Shown here in pieces: positions 9,167 through 17,846 of a stretch of DNA of 64,000 bases. How positions within the stretch are numbered: position 1 is the first letter of the stretch; every line of letters begins with the position of its first letter. The notes beneath the pieces are model-generated. The model made no database searches. It saw only the letters and a program-made list of their open reading frames with translations, and was not told the DNA's origin. The position numbers and the translations under genes were made by a program. Origin of the DNA: Streptomyces cyaneus (GTDB lineage Bacteria; Actinomycetota; Actinomycetes; Streptomycetales; Streptomycetaceae); NCBI RefSeq assembly GCF_004028635.1, contig NZ_ML138679.1, positions 186,001-250,000 of the forward strand, in the 5' to 3' direction.

Positions 9167-9217
9167 CTTCTGGACGCCGGCCCAGTCAATTCAGCCCGTC
9201 CGGCGTTTGAGGACGAG
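9167..9217. repeat. Dispersed intergenic repeat, copy 2
   Basis: Second copy of the 51-bp unit at 9032-9082. Each copy is preceded by gctgcacttctggac or gcttcgcttctggac, so the duplicated block may extend slightly to the left. It lies between the convergent 8922 and 9360 genes, with no coding content of its own. Confidence 0.85.
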
Positions 9218-9242
9218 GCCCCTTCAGGGCCGAAGCGGGGGT

Positions 9243-9292
9243 CTGGGGGCCGCAGGCCCCCAGGGAGCGGGGTCGAAGGGGCGGCAGCCCCT
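9243..9292. terminator. Two GC-rich hairpins between convergent genes
   Basis: Hairpin 1: CTGGGGGCC, loop GCA, GGCCCCCAG (9243-9263). Hairpin 2: AGGGGC, loop GGCA, GCCCCT (9277-9292). The surrounding ggggtcgaagggg and ggacgggaagggtaggggcgg words are also typical Streptomyces dispersed repeats. The hairpins probably act as a bidirectional terminator for the 8374-8996 and 9360-12208 transcription units. No gene is visible in 8997-9359. Confidence 0.55.
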
Positions 9293-9359
9293 GGAGGACG
9301 GGAAGGGTAGGGGCGGCGGGGGCGAAAACCCTCGGCGCAACCACCCACCCACCGAAGCC

Positions 9360-10172
9360 CTACGCCGGCGGCGCCCCATACGGCCCCGCCCCCGCCCCCG
9401 GCTGCTGATGCGCCTCCGGAAGCTGCAGATACGGCTCCACATCCCGAGGCCCGAACAACGCCGTCAACCCGAGATGCACCACCAACGCCGCCAACGGCCA
9501 CGCCAGCCACGCCCCCTTGGCCCCCAGCTTCAGCGGCGCCGAGAACGTAACCCCCTTGCCCACTTCCTTCGCATGGGCGATCACATCCTCCGCAGGCCCG
9601 AGCCACACCCCGACCCGCCAGGCCAGCAACGACCCGAGAAACCCCCCGACGGCCAGCGCCACCACCAGCGGCACACCCCCACGCCGCCGCCAGAGAAAGA
9701 CGGCAACCGCACTCACCAGCCCGAACGTCAGCGCGAGCAGAGTGAACGTTCCGTCCACCCCGACCGCCTGCTCCCCCTCGGTGTCGTTGAAGTAGACGAC
9801 CCAGCTCTTGTCGACGACGTCCCCGACCAGCGGCACGCTCGGTGCCAGCCACCACCACAGCACCCCGAGCAGCGCTCCGAAGAGCGCCACCACCACCGCG
9901 ACCACGGCGGCCTCTCGCACTTCGGTCTTCATCCCAGGACCGTCCTGTTCGTACGAGCCATATATGCCGTACGCGCCGTGAGAGTCATGTGGACCTTGTG
10001 GGCCGTGTGGACCTTGTGGGCCGTGTGGGCCGTGTGGGCCATGCGCCCCGGGCGGGGCCCCGTACACGGCACCACGCGGCGCGGAACCCGCGTGCCCGGC
10101 GGCGGGCGGCGGCCACCCGTTGTTCGGGGACTGGTCACGCGGCGGGGGTGGAGGAGTCAGCGGAGCGGTCAC
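9360..10172 (-). CDS. DUF2567-like membrane protein with Gly/His/Pro-rich N-terminus
   Basis: 270 aa. Residues 1-60 are low complexity, with tandem GPHGPQ-type tripeptides encoded by near-perfect 9-bp repeats (about 9991-10042). Four hydrophobic segments follow: AAVVAVVVALFGALLGVLWW, FTLLALTFGLVSAVAVFLW, GVPLVVALAVGGFLGSLLAW and WLAWPLAALVVHLGLTALFG. A periplasmic-looking loop lies between the first two. The GTG at 10172 (MTAPLTPPPPPRDQ) was chosen over an upstream start that overlaps the permease. It lies 34 bp downstream of the ABC permease and is probably co-transcribed. The DUF2567 assignment is from memory of the fold and context. Confidence 0.75.
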   Translation of the reverse strand: MTAPLTPPPPPRDQSPNNGWPPPAAGHAGSAPRGAVYGAPPGAHGPHGPHGPQGPHGPQGPHDSHGAYGIYGSYEQDGPGMKTEVREAAVVAVVVALFGALLGVLWWWLAPSVPLVGDVVDKSWVVYFNDTEGEQAVGVDGTFTLLALTFGLVSAVAVFLWRRRGGVPLVVALAVGGFLGSLLAWRVGVWLGPAEDVIAHAKEVGKGVTFSAPLKLGAKGAWLAWPLAALVVHLGLTALFGPRDVEPYLQLPEAHQQPGAGAGPYGAPPA

Positions 10173-10206
10173 CCTGCCATCGTGCCAGGCCGACCTGTGC
10201 GGCGCG

Positions 10207-11031
10207 TCACCGGACGGCAGCCCGGCGGTACGCCCAGGTGGCGACGGCCAGCGAGACGACGCCCACCATCCCGCACACGGCGAGGTCACCGAGCACGAAG
10301 GCCCAGTCGGGGTGCGGTCCGAAGGTCCGCGCAAAAGCCTCCACGCCGTACGTCGACGGCAGCAGATCCCGCGCGAACCGCACCACCTCCGGCATCCGGT
10401 CGGCCGGCAGCACCCCCAGCAGCAGCGCCGCGGACATCCCCAACTGCCCGAGCAGCGTGGCCAGTTCGGGTCGCGGCGCGAGCAGCCCGAGCGCCGCCCC
10501 GAGCCCGGCGAGCGCGGCCCCGGCCAACGGGATCACCGCGACGAGCACCCACAGATGCGCCACCGGCAACCCGAACAGCACGCACCCGAAGAGCGCCGTC
10601 ACCACGGTCCCCGGCACGGTGAAGGACGCGTACGCCCCCGCCGCCCCGAGCACCACGGCGGCGGGCGGCACCGGCAGCGTGGCGTAGTGGTCGAGCCCGC
10701 CGCTGGCCCGCAGCTGTCCGAAGTACTGCGCGAGCAGGTTCAGCGCGACGAAGGCGACCACGAGCACCGCCGACCCGGCCACCACGGCCTGCGCCTCGGC
10801 CCCGCCGTCCACGACCCCACGCATCAGGATCATGATCCCGATCGACTGGAAGGTCGCGACGAACAGCAGCGGGATGCGCGCGACCCGGGCCCGGGACAGC
10901 TGCGCCCGGTACACGGCGCACAGCGCCGGCCACAGCCGCGCGCGCGGCCCGAGCTCGGCCGCGGCCGGACGGTCCGTCTCGTCCACGGCCAGGGCGCTGC
11001 CCGGCAGAACCTCGGCGGGTACGACACTCAC
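10207..11031 (-). CDS. ABC-2 type transporter permease
   Basis: 274 aa with six hydrophobic segments after a cytoplasmic N-terminus ending ARLWPALCAVYRAQLSRARVAR. This is the usual layout of ABC-2 export permeases. The C-terminal half shows LLPSTYGVEAFARTFG, similar to the PxxY-like segment before the last helices in this family. It pairs with the ATPase gene upstream on the same strand (11189-12208). The substrate cannot be deduced. The GTG start at 11031 overlaps the stop of the candidate small ORF 11028-11192. Confidence 0.88.
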   Translation of the reverse strand: MSVVPAEVLPGSALAVDETDRPAAAELGPRARLWPALCAVYRAQLSRARVARIPLLFVATFQSIGIMILMRGVVDGGAEAQAVVAGSAVLVVAFVALNLLAQYFGQLRASGGLDHYATLPVPPAAVVLGAAGAYASFTVPGTVVTALFGCVLFGLPVAHLWVLVAVIPLAGAALAGLGAALGLLAPRPELATLLGQLGMSAALLLGVLPADRMPEVVRFARDLLPSTYGVEAFARTFGPHPDWAFVLGDLAVCGMVGVVSLAVATWAYRRAAVR

Positions 11032-11192
11032 GTGGCGCTGCTCCCTTTCACACGGGCGTTCACTGGGGAGGTGGCCCTGTTCCGTACGGATACGACGCTG
11101 TACGTACTCAAGGCGGCGAGTACGTTCCGCGTGTCCGAGCCGGCTACGCCGCTTTGTACGCCGAAGCCGACCACGGCAGCCTGCGCGCTCAT
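11028..11192 (-). CDS. Possible 54-aa linker ORF between ABC ATPase and permease
   Basis: An ATG at 11192 overlaps the ATPase TGA (ATGA), and the ORF's own TGA overlaps the permease GTG, exactly filling the 157-bp gap. Predicted product MSAQAAVVGFGVQSGVAGSD followed by a Ser/Val/Arg-rich tail, with no clear membrane helix or domain. Third-position GC is high but a little below that of the neighbours. The exact double overlap favours translation, at least as a coupling device. It may not yield a stable protein. Confidence 0.45.
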   Translation of the reverse strand: MSAQAAVVGFGVQSGVAGSDTRNVLAALSTYSVVSVRNRATSPVNARVKGSSAT

Positions 11193-12208
11193 GCCTTCAC
11201 CAGCCCCTGCTGTGCGGCCCCGCCCAGTGCCAGGTACACGTCCTCCAGGCTGGGCGTGGCGAGCGTGAAGTCGTCCAGCGCGGCGAACGCGGCCCCGCCG
11301 GTGACGGTGGCGACCACCGCGCGGGCCTCCTCGGGGGCGAGCCGCAGCGTCCAGCGGCGCCCGGACTCCACGACCCGGTCCTGCAGCGCGGCGACCTCGG
11401 GCACGTCCAGGGGCGCCCGGTCCCGCCACAGCAGCTCGACGCGTACCTCGCCCGCGACCCGCTCCTTGAGCCCGGACGGTGTGTCACAGGCGATCACGCT
11501 GCCCCGGTCGAGCACCGCGACCCGGTCGAGCACGGTCTCGGCCTCGATGACGTTGTGGGTGACGAGCAGCACGGTCGTACCGCGCTCGGCCCGCCGCCGG
11601 TCCACGGCCGACCACACGGCTCGCCGCGCCACCGGGTCCATCGCGGTCGTCGGCTCGTCGAGCACGAGCAGCGGCCGCTCCCCCACCAGCGTGGCGGCGA
11701 AGCAGGCCAGTCGGCGCTGTCCGCCGGACAGCTTCTTGATCGGCCGCCCGGCGAGCGGCCCGAGGCCCAGCTCGTCGAGTACGGCGTCCCGCTCGGCCCG
11801 CGCCTGGCGCACGTCCAGGCCGCGCAGCCGCCCGGTCGTCTCGGCGGCGAGGGACACGGTCAGCTCGTCGAGGGCGGTCGACTCCTGCCCGAGGTAGGCG
11901 AGGATGCGTGCGGCCCGCTCCGGATGCCGCACGATGTCGTGCCCGAGGATCTCCACGCTGCCGGTGTCGGGCCGCATCAGCCCGGTGAGCTGTCGTACGA
12001 GGGTGGTCTTGCCGGCGCCGTTCGGGCCGAGCAGCCCGAAGATCTCGCCGCGCCGGATGTCCAGCCGTACGTCGTCGGTGGCCCGCACCTCGGGCGTTCC
12101 GGGCGCCCCGCGCCGCGCTCGTACGGCCGGATAGGTCTTGGTCAGCCCGCGCACGGCACACACGACATCCCCACCGTGCCGAAGTGCCTGTCCCACGCGC
12201 GTACTCAC
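11189..12208 (-). CDS. ABC transporter ATP-binding protein (exporter type)
   Basis: 339 aa nucleotide-binding subunit. Walker A GLLGPNGAGKTTLVRQLTGL, Q-loop LAYLGQES, signature LSGGQRRLACFA, Walker B LLVLDEPTTAMDP and H-loop LLVTHNVIEAE are all intact. A C-terminal regulatory extension of about 80 residues follows, as in multidrug/daunorubicin-type exporters. The GTG at 12208 is used; an earlier start would add 39 non-conserved residues. No good ribosome site precedes it, but a TAGGCT lies 8 nt upstream, so the mRNA may be leaderless. It heads the unit that includes the permease and the DUF2567-like protein. Confidence 0.9.
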   Translation of the reverse strand: MSTRVGQALRHGGDVVCAVRGLTKTYPAVRARRGAPGTPEVRATDDVRLDIRRGEIFGLLGPNGAGKTTLVRQLTGLMRPDTGSVEILGHDIVRHPERAARILAYLGQESTALDELTVSLAAETTGRLRGLDVRQARAERDAVLDELGLGPLAGRPIKKLSGGQRRLACFAATLVGERPLLVLDEPTTAMDPVARRAVWSAVDRRRAERGTTVLLVTHNVIEAETVLDRVAVLDRGSVIACDTPSGLKERVAGEVRVELLWRDRAPLDVPEVAALQDRVVESGRRWTLRLAPEEARAVVATVTGGAAFAALDDFTLATPSLEDVYLALGGAAQQGLVKA

Positions 12209-12378
12209 AAGGGACGAGCCTAAGGGGTCCGGGCCCCGCTTCCGTCCTCGGGTCGGCCACTCGACACAAACCACCAGCTCGCCGTAAGAAATCCGCCGCT
12301 GACCCCAAATCCGCCGCAACGGCACTCAACCCCGACGACGCGTCCCGGCGGCGCCGAGCTCACCTACTCGAGCCTGCG

Positions 12379-13608
12379 TCATTCGCCCGCAGGCGCGTGC
12401 TCCGCCGCCGTCCGCACATCGATCTCCCGCCAGAACCCGGCCCGGATCGCGTACCGATCATGCTCGTCGATCTGGTCGTCCTTGTGCGCGAGCAACCCGA
12501 ACCGAGCGGCGTACCGCAGCAGTTCCCCGTCGATCCGATGCGGAATGCGTGGATACATCCCGGACAGCTTCTGCAGATGGCTCTGCTCCCCCAGCCGCTC
12601 CATCCACCGCCGCGCGAAGACCTGCCCCACCTCGTACGGATCGCCGCCGACCGTGGTGATGTCCTCCTCCCGGTCGGCCCACCGCTGCTCCGCCGTGGTC
12701 AGCTGTGCGAGCGTCGGCATCGAGGCGGCGTCGGCCGACTCGGTCGCGACGCCGGGCCGGTCGACCCACCCCTTGTCGGAGGACCAGCGCAGCGTCGCGC
12801 TCGCCGGGGGCTGGGTCGGCTGGACGCCGGGTGCGCGCAGGGCGGCGAGGTCCTTCGGCGTGGGCACGCCCTTGGGCGCCGGCACCCGCTCCTGCGCGCC
12901 GTTCTCCGAGGCGGCGGCCGCCTGCGCGTGCTCGCCCTCCTCGGCGGGCCGCTCGGCCCGCGCGCCGAGCGCGGAGTCGGGCAGCGGCGCGGACAGGATC
13001 GCGGCGATCTCGGGCCGGGGCACGGGCGGCGGCGCGCAGACTCCGGTGAGCTCCTTGGCGCGTACGGCCTTGGTGATCCACGTACGGTCGAGCACGCGCC
13101 GTTCGTCGGCCTCGGCGACCAGGTCCTCGGACTGGTTGTAGTCACCGTCGGCCGCCTGCACCGCCCACAGGTGTACGGCGACGCCGTGCTCCTTGGCGGC
13201 CATCATGCCCGGCAGCAGATCACCGTCGCCGGTCACCAGCACCACGTCCGAGCAGGCGCGGTTGCGGGCCAGCTCGGTGAGCTCGGCGTGCATCGCGGCG
13301 TCCACGCCCTTCTGGGCCCAGCGGCCGTCGCTTCGGGTCAGGGCGCCGAGGCGGACGGTGACCCGGGGCATCACACGCAGCCTGCGGTGCTCGGGCTGCG
13401 GGACGCGGTCGGGGGCGCCGTCGAACCAGTAGATGCGCAGCAGGGGCTGCTGCGTGTCGGACTCGGCGCGTTCGCGCAGGCCCTGGATGAGGGCGGCGTG
13501 GTCGACGGTGATCCGGGACCGGGAGGGCTCCCCGGCGAGGAGGCTCGCGGCGGCCCCCAGCAGATACCCGGCGTCCACCAGGACGATGCAGCGGTCCACG
13601 CGACTCAC
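12379..13608 (-). CDS. NYN (PIN-like) domain protein
   Basis: 409 aa. An N-terminal NYN/LabA-type domain covers about residues 1-165, with the acidic motifs of PIN-like nucleases: IVLVDAGYLLGAA, VDAAMHAELTELA and DVVLVTGDGDLLPGMMAA. A Pro/Ala/Glu-rich linker (about 190-300) follows, and then a C-terminal helical module (GQVFARRWMERLGEQ, YPRIPHRIDGELLRYAARFG) that could be a winged-helix or LOTUS-like RNA-binding unit. The combination suggests an RNA-processing enzyme, not proven. GTG start at 13608, divergent from the 13845 gene. Confidence 0.85.
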   Translation of the reverse strand: MSRVDRCIVLVDAGYLLGAAASLLAGEPSRSRITVDHAALIQGLRERAESDTQQPLLRIYWFDGAPDRVPQPEHRRLRVMPRVTVRLGALTRSDGRWAQKGVDAAMHAELTELARNRACSDVVLVTGDGDLLPGMMAAKEHGVAVHLWAVQAADGDYNQSEDLVAEADERRVLDRTWITKAVRAKELTGVCAPPPVPRPEIAAILSAPLPDSALGARAERPAEEGEHAQAAAASENGAQERVPAPKGVPTPKDLAALRAPGVQPTQPPASATLRWSSDKGWVDRPGVATESADAASMPTLAQLTTAEQRWADREEDITTVGGDPYEVGQVFARRWMERLGEQSHLQKLSGMYPRIPHRIDGELLRYAARFGLLAHKDDQIDEHDRYAIRAGFWREIDVRTAAEHAPAGE

Positions 13609-13844
13609 CCTCTTCCTGGGAGGTTTGCTTCGGGCTTCCTTCGAGTCTGCCCGACCACGCGGGGGTTAACGGGGCGAACTCGATCTTCGGCGTGGCGTTT
13701 CGAGGCATCGCCTCCGCGGCGCGCCATGCCTCACGCCCCGACAACCGCTGTTACACAGGGTAATTATCCGAAATGCGTTCTTTATCAGCCTATGTGAATC
13801 TGGTCCCGGCCCTGGCCCCTAGATCCCCCACAGGAGGCATCACC

Positions 13845-14009
13845 ATGGCCAAGAACAAGAAGCAGGACCGGAAGCAGCCGCAGTCCGAGCGTGGTCAGCA
13901 GCAGGCCGAGCACTCCTCGATGGAGTCGCAGGCCGAGCAGCGCATCACGCAGGCGACCCCGGGCGACATGGCCCGCAAGGGTCGGCAGAAGCGCTTCGGT
14001 CACAACTGA
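13845..14009 (+). CDS. 54-aa hydrophilic protein of unknown function
   Basis: ATG at 13845 behind a strong CAGGAGG Shine-Dalgarno. The sequence starts MAKNKKQDRKQPQSERGQQQ and ends ARKGRQKRFGHN, with many Gln, Lys, Arg and Glu and no hydrophobic core, so it is probably disordered or nucleic-acid associated. Upstream AT-richer DNA (ttacacagggtaattatccg) may hold its promoter. It is monocistronic, with a terminator hairpin starting 39 bp after the stop. Earlier in-frame starts would include non-coding-like sequence. Function not recognised. Confidence 0.8.
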   Translation: MAKNKKQDRKQPQSERGQQQAEHSSMESQAEQRITQATPGDMARKGRQKRFGHN

Positions 14010-14047
14010 CATCTGCATAACGGGTTGTTGAGACCCAGGCACAGGAA

Positions 14048-14079
14048 GAGGGGCGCGCCCCATGCGGGGTGCGCCCCTC
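14048..14079. terminator. Bidirectional terminator between 13845 gene and dnaE
   Basis: GAGGGGCGCGCCCC, loop ATGC, GGGGTGCGCCCCTC: a 14-bp stem with one mismatch, sitting between convergent genes 22 bp from the dnaE stop. Confidence 0.85.
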
Positions 14080-14101
14080 TCGCGTGTCGACCGGTGGCCG
14101 C

Positions 14102-17100
14102 TCAGCCCGCCAGGCAGGACGGACCGAGCAGCACCTTCAGGTCACCGAACAGCGCCGGGTCGGGCTTCACTCGGTGCCGGTCCAGCCGCAGCACCGTCGT
14201 CTTGGTCGGGCCCTGGAGCTTGATGCGCACCTCGCTGTCGCCCTTGTGGTGGCTGAGGATCTCGCCGAGGCGGTTGACCATCGGCGGGGTGACCCGGGTG
14301 GCCGGGATGGTGAGGATCACGGGCGCGTTGGTGCCCGCGTTCGACAGGTCGGGGACCTGCAGCTCCATCGCCACCAGCCGCGGCACGTCCTCGCGCTTGT
14401 CGAGGCGGCCCTTGACGAACACGACGGCGTCCTCGACGAGTTGGGTCGAGACGAGCTGGTACGTCGCCGGGAAGAACATGCACTCGATGGAACCGGCGAG
14501 GTCCTCGACCGTGGCGATCGCCCAGGCGTTGCCCTGCTTGGTCATCTTGCGCTGGAGGCCGGAGATGATGCCGCCGATGGTCACCACGGCACCGTCGGCG
14601 TGCTCACCGCCGGTCAGCTGGGCGATGCCCGCGTCGGCCTTGTCGGACAGCACGTGCTCCAGGCCGAAGAGCGGGTGGTCGGAGACGTACAGACCGAGCA
14701 TCTCCCGCTCCTGGGCGAGCAGATAGGTCTTGTCCCACTCCTCGTCGGTGAAGACGACGTCGAGTCCGAAGCCGGGCTCGTCGCTCTCCTCCTCTCCCAT
14801 GCCGCCGAAGAGGTCGAACTGGCCCTCGGCCTCCTTGCGCTTGACCGCGACCACGTTGTCGATCATCGGCTCGAAGTGCGCGGTGAGGCCCTTGCGGGTG
14901 TGCCCCAGGGTGTCGAACGCGCCCGCCTTGATCAGCGACTCCGTGGTGCGCTTGTTGCAGGCGACCGCCTCGACCTTGTCGAGGTAGTCGGGGAAGGAGG
15001 CGTACTTGCCCTTGGCCTTGCGGCTCTTGATGATCGACTCGACCACGTTCGTGCCGACGTTGCGCACGGCTTCGAGGCCGAAGAGGATCACGTCGTCGCC
15101 CTGGGCGGCGAAGTTGTGCACCGACTCGTTGACGTTCGGCGGGAGCACCTTGATGCCCATGCGGCGGCACTCGTTGAGATAGACGGCCGACTTGTCCTTG
15201 TCGTCCTTGACGGACGTCAGCAGCGCCGCCATGTACTCGGCGGGGTGGTTGGCCTTGAGGTAGGCGGTCCAGTACGAGACCAGGCCGTACGCGGCGGAGT
15301 GCGCCTTGTTGAAGGCGTAGCCGGCGAACGGGACCAGCACGTCCCACAGGGCCTGGATGGCCTCGTCGCTGTAGCCCTTCTTGCGGGCGCCGTCCTGGAA
15401 GAGGACGAAGTTCTTCGCCAGTTCCTCGGGCTTCTTCTTGCCCATCACACGGCGGAGGATGTCGGCCTCGCCGAGCGAGTAGCCGGCGATGATCTGGGCG
15501 GCCTTCTGCACCTGCTCCTGGTAGACGATCAGGCCGTAGGTGACGGCGAGGACCTCTTCGAGGGGCTCCTCCAGCTCCTTGTGGATCGGGGTGATCTCCT
15601 GGAGCTTGTTCTTGCGCAGCGCGTAGTTGGTGTGCGAGTCCATGCCCATCGGGCCCGGACGGTACAGGGCGGAGACGGCGGAGATGTCTTCGAAGTTGTC
15701 GGGCTTCATCAGGCGCAGCAGCGAGCGCATGGGGCCGCCGTCGAACTGGAAGACGCCGAGGGTGTCGCCGCGCTGGAGCAGTTCGAAGGTCGTCGGATCG
15801 TCGAGCGGGAGGCTCAGCAGATCGATGTCGATGCCCTTGTTGGACTTCACCATCTTGACGGCGTCGTCCATGATCGTCAGGTTGCGCAGGCCGAGGAAGT
15901 CCATCTTCAGCAGGCCGAGCGACTCGCAGCTCGGGTAGTCCCACTGCGTGATGGTCACGCCGTCGGTGTGCCTGACCCAGACGGGCACGTGCTCGGTGAT
16001 GGTCTCGCTGGACATGATCACGCCGGCCGCGTGCACACCCATCTGCCGGACCAGGCCCTCGACGCCCTTGGCGGTGTCGATGACCTTCTTCACGTCCGGT
16101 TCGTTCTCGTACATCGCCCGGATCTCGCCCGCCTCGCTGTAGCGGGGGTGCGAGGGGTCGGTGATGCCGTTGAGGTCGATGCCCTTGCCGAGGACGTCGG
16201 CGGGCATGGCCTTGGTGAGGCGGTCGCCCATGGCGTACGGGTAGCCCAGCACGCGCGCGGAGTCCTTGATCGCGTTCTTGGCCTTGATCTTGCCGTAGGT
16301 GCCGATCATGGCGACCTTGTCGGCGCCGTACTTCTCCGTCACGTACCTGATCACCTCGACGCGCCTGCGCTCGTCGAAGTCGATGTCGACGTCGGGCATG
16401 GAGATGCGCTCGGGGTTGAGGAACCGTTCGAAGATCAGGCCGTGCGGGATGGGGTCGAGGTCGGTGATGCCCATGGCGTACGCGACGATCGAGCCGGCCG
16501 CGGAGCCTCGGCCGGGGCCGACCGCGATGCCGTTGTTCTTGGCCCACATGATGAAGTCGGCGACGACGAGGAAGTAGCCGGGGAAGCCCATCGAGATGAT
16601 GACGTCCATCTCGTACTCGGCCTGCTTCTGCCGGTCCTCGGGGATGCCGCCGGGGAAGCGGCGCTCCATGCCCCGGCGGACCTCCTCCTTGAACCAGGTG
16701 ACCTCGGTGTAGCCGTCGGGGATGTCGAACTTCGGCATGAGGTTCTTGGCCTCGAACATGCCGGTGGTGTCGACCATCTCGGCGACCAGGAGGGTGTTGG
16801 CGCAGCCCTGCTGCCAGGCGTCCGAGGAGTCGATGGCGTACATCTCGTCCGTGGACTTCAGGTAGTAGCCGGTGCCGTCGAACTTGAAGCGGTCCGGGTC
16901 GGAGAGGTTCTTGCCGGTCTGGATGCACAGCAGGGCGTCGTGGGCGGTCGCCTCGTGCGCGTACGTGTAGTGCGAGTCGTTGGTGACCAGCGGGGGAATG
17001 CCGAGCTTCCGGCCGATCTCCAGGAGGCCGTCGCGGACCCGGTGCTCGATGTCGATGCCGTGGTCCATCAGCTCCAGGAAGTACTTGTCCTTGCCGAAGA

Positions 17101-17641
17101 TGTCCTGGTAGTCGGCGGCCGCCTTGAGGGCCTCCTCCTCCTGACCGAGCCGCAGCCGGGTCTGGACCTCGCCGGAGGGGCAGCCGGTGGAGGCGACGAT
17201 CCCCTCGGACCACTGGGCGATGGTCTCCTTGTCCATCCGGGGCCACTTCTGCAGCCAGCCCTCGGCGTACGCGTCCGACGACAGCCGGAAGATGTTGTGC
17301 AGACCCGTCTTGTTCACGGCCCACATCGTCTTGTGGGTGTAACCACCCGAGCCGGAGACGTCGTCCCGCTTCTGGTGCGGCTGGCCCCACTGGATCTTGC
17401 GCTTGTTGCGCCGGGACTCGGGCGCGACATAGGCCTCGATCCCGATGATCGGGGTGACTCCGGCCTTCTTCGCGGAGTGGAAGAAGTCGTACGCCCCGTG
17501 GAGGTTGCCGTGGTCGGACATGGCGATGTGCGTCATGCCCATCTCATTGCACGCGTTGAACATGTCCTTGAGCCGCGCGGCACCGTCCAGCAGCGAGTAC
17601 TGGGTGTGGACGTGCAGGTGCGTGAACGGCGGCTTTGACAC
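14102..17641 (-). CDS. dnaE: DNA polymerase III alpha subunit (replicative)
   Basis: 1179 aa catalytic subunit of the replicative polymerase. The N-terminal PHP domain begins FTHLHVHTQYSLLDGAA, with further motifs SDHGNLHGAYDF and TNDSHYTYAHEA. The polymerase active-site acids lie in MPDVDIDFDERRRVEVI (about residues 412-428), preceded by GPGRGSAAGSIVAYAMGI. Helix-hairpin-helix and OB-fold regions follow toward the C-terminus. Length and the complete PHP motif fit the essential DnaE1 type rather than mutagenic DnaE2. The GTG at 17641 gives MSKPPFTHLHVH; a start ten codons earlier adds unrelated residues. Confidence 0.97.
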   Translation of the reverse strand: MSKPPFTHLHVHTQYSLLDGAARLKDMFNACNEMGMTHIAMSDHGNLHGAYDFFHSAKKAGVTPIIGIEAYVAPESRRNKRKIQWGQPHQKRDDVSGSGGYTHKTMWAVNKTGLHNIFRLSSDAYAEGWLQKWPRMDKETIAQWSEGIVASTGCPSGEVQTRLRLGQEEEALKAAADYQDIFGKDKYFLELMDHGIDIEHRVRDGLLEIGRKLGIPPLVTNDSHYTYAHEATAHDALLCIQTGKNLSDPDRFKFDGTGYYLKSTDEMYAIDSSDAWQQGCANTLLVAEMVDTTGMFEAKNLMPKFDIPDGYTEVTWFKEEVRRGMERRFPGGIPEDRQKQAEYEMDVIISMGFPGYFLVVADFIMWAKNNGIAVGPGRGSAAGSIVAYAMGITDLDPIPHGLIFERFLNPERISMPDVDIDFDERRRVEVIRYVTEKYGADKVAMIGTYGKIKAKNAIKDSARVLGYPYAMGDRLTKAMPADVLGKGIDLNGITDPSHPRYSEAGEIRAMYENEPDVKKVIDTAKGVEGLVRQMGVHAAGVIMSSETITEHVPVWVRHTDGVTITQWDYPSCESLGLLKMDFLGLRNLTIMDDAVKMVKSNKGIDIDLLSLPLDDPTTFELLQRGDTLGVFQFDGGPMRSLLRLMKPDNFEDISAVSALYRPGPMGMDSHTNYALRKNKLQEITPIHKELEEPLEEVLAVTYGLIVYQEQVQKAAQIIAGYSLGEADILRRVMGKKKPEELAKNFVLFQDGARKKGYSDEAIQALWDVLVPFAGYAFNKAHSAAYGLVSYWTAYLKANHPAEYMAALLTSVKDDKDKSAVYLNECRRMGIKVLPPNVNESVHNFAAQGDDVILFGLEAVRNVGTNVVESIIKSRKAKGKYASFPDYLDKVEAVACNKRTTESLIKAGAFDTLGHTRKGLTAHFEPMIDNVVAVKRKEAEGQFDLFGGMGEEESDEPGFGLDVVFTDEEWDKTYLLAQEREMLGLYVSDHPLFGLEHVLSDKADAGIAQLTGGEHADGAVVTIGGIISGLQRKMTKQGNAWAIATVEDLAGSIECMFFPATYQLVSTQLVEDAVVFVKGRLDKREDVPRLVAMELQVPDLSNAGTNAPVILTIPATRVTPPMVNRLGEILSHHKGDSEVRIKLQGPTKTTVLRLDRHRVKPDPALFGDLKVLLGPSCLAG

Positions 17642-17846
17642 GGTGCGGCCTCCAAGGGAAACACTCGGCAACGGGCTGGCGGACAGTCTTCGGGTCAGCG
17701 TCGAAGTCTATGCCTCGGGACTGACACCGGGCGGGCTCCCCCGCGTACCTTCACAGCGAGGGTCGCGGGCACTTCCGGGCACCCTCGACCGTTGAAGACG
17801 ACAGAAACGCTGTCGTACACGTTCATGCACCAGGAGGCACCCAGCG

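Noticed and set aside
9991..10042. CRISPR-like short tandem repeats
   Set aside because: The 9-bp repeats are in frame and encode the GPHGPQ tripeptides of the membrane protein at 9360-10172; there are no spacers.
14069..17638. 1189-codon plus-strand ORF opposite dnaE
   Set aside because: Antisense shadow of a high-GC gene; the dnaE reading has complete PHP and polymerase motifs.
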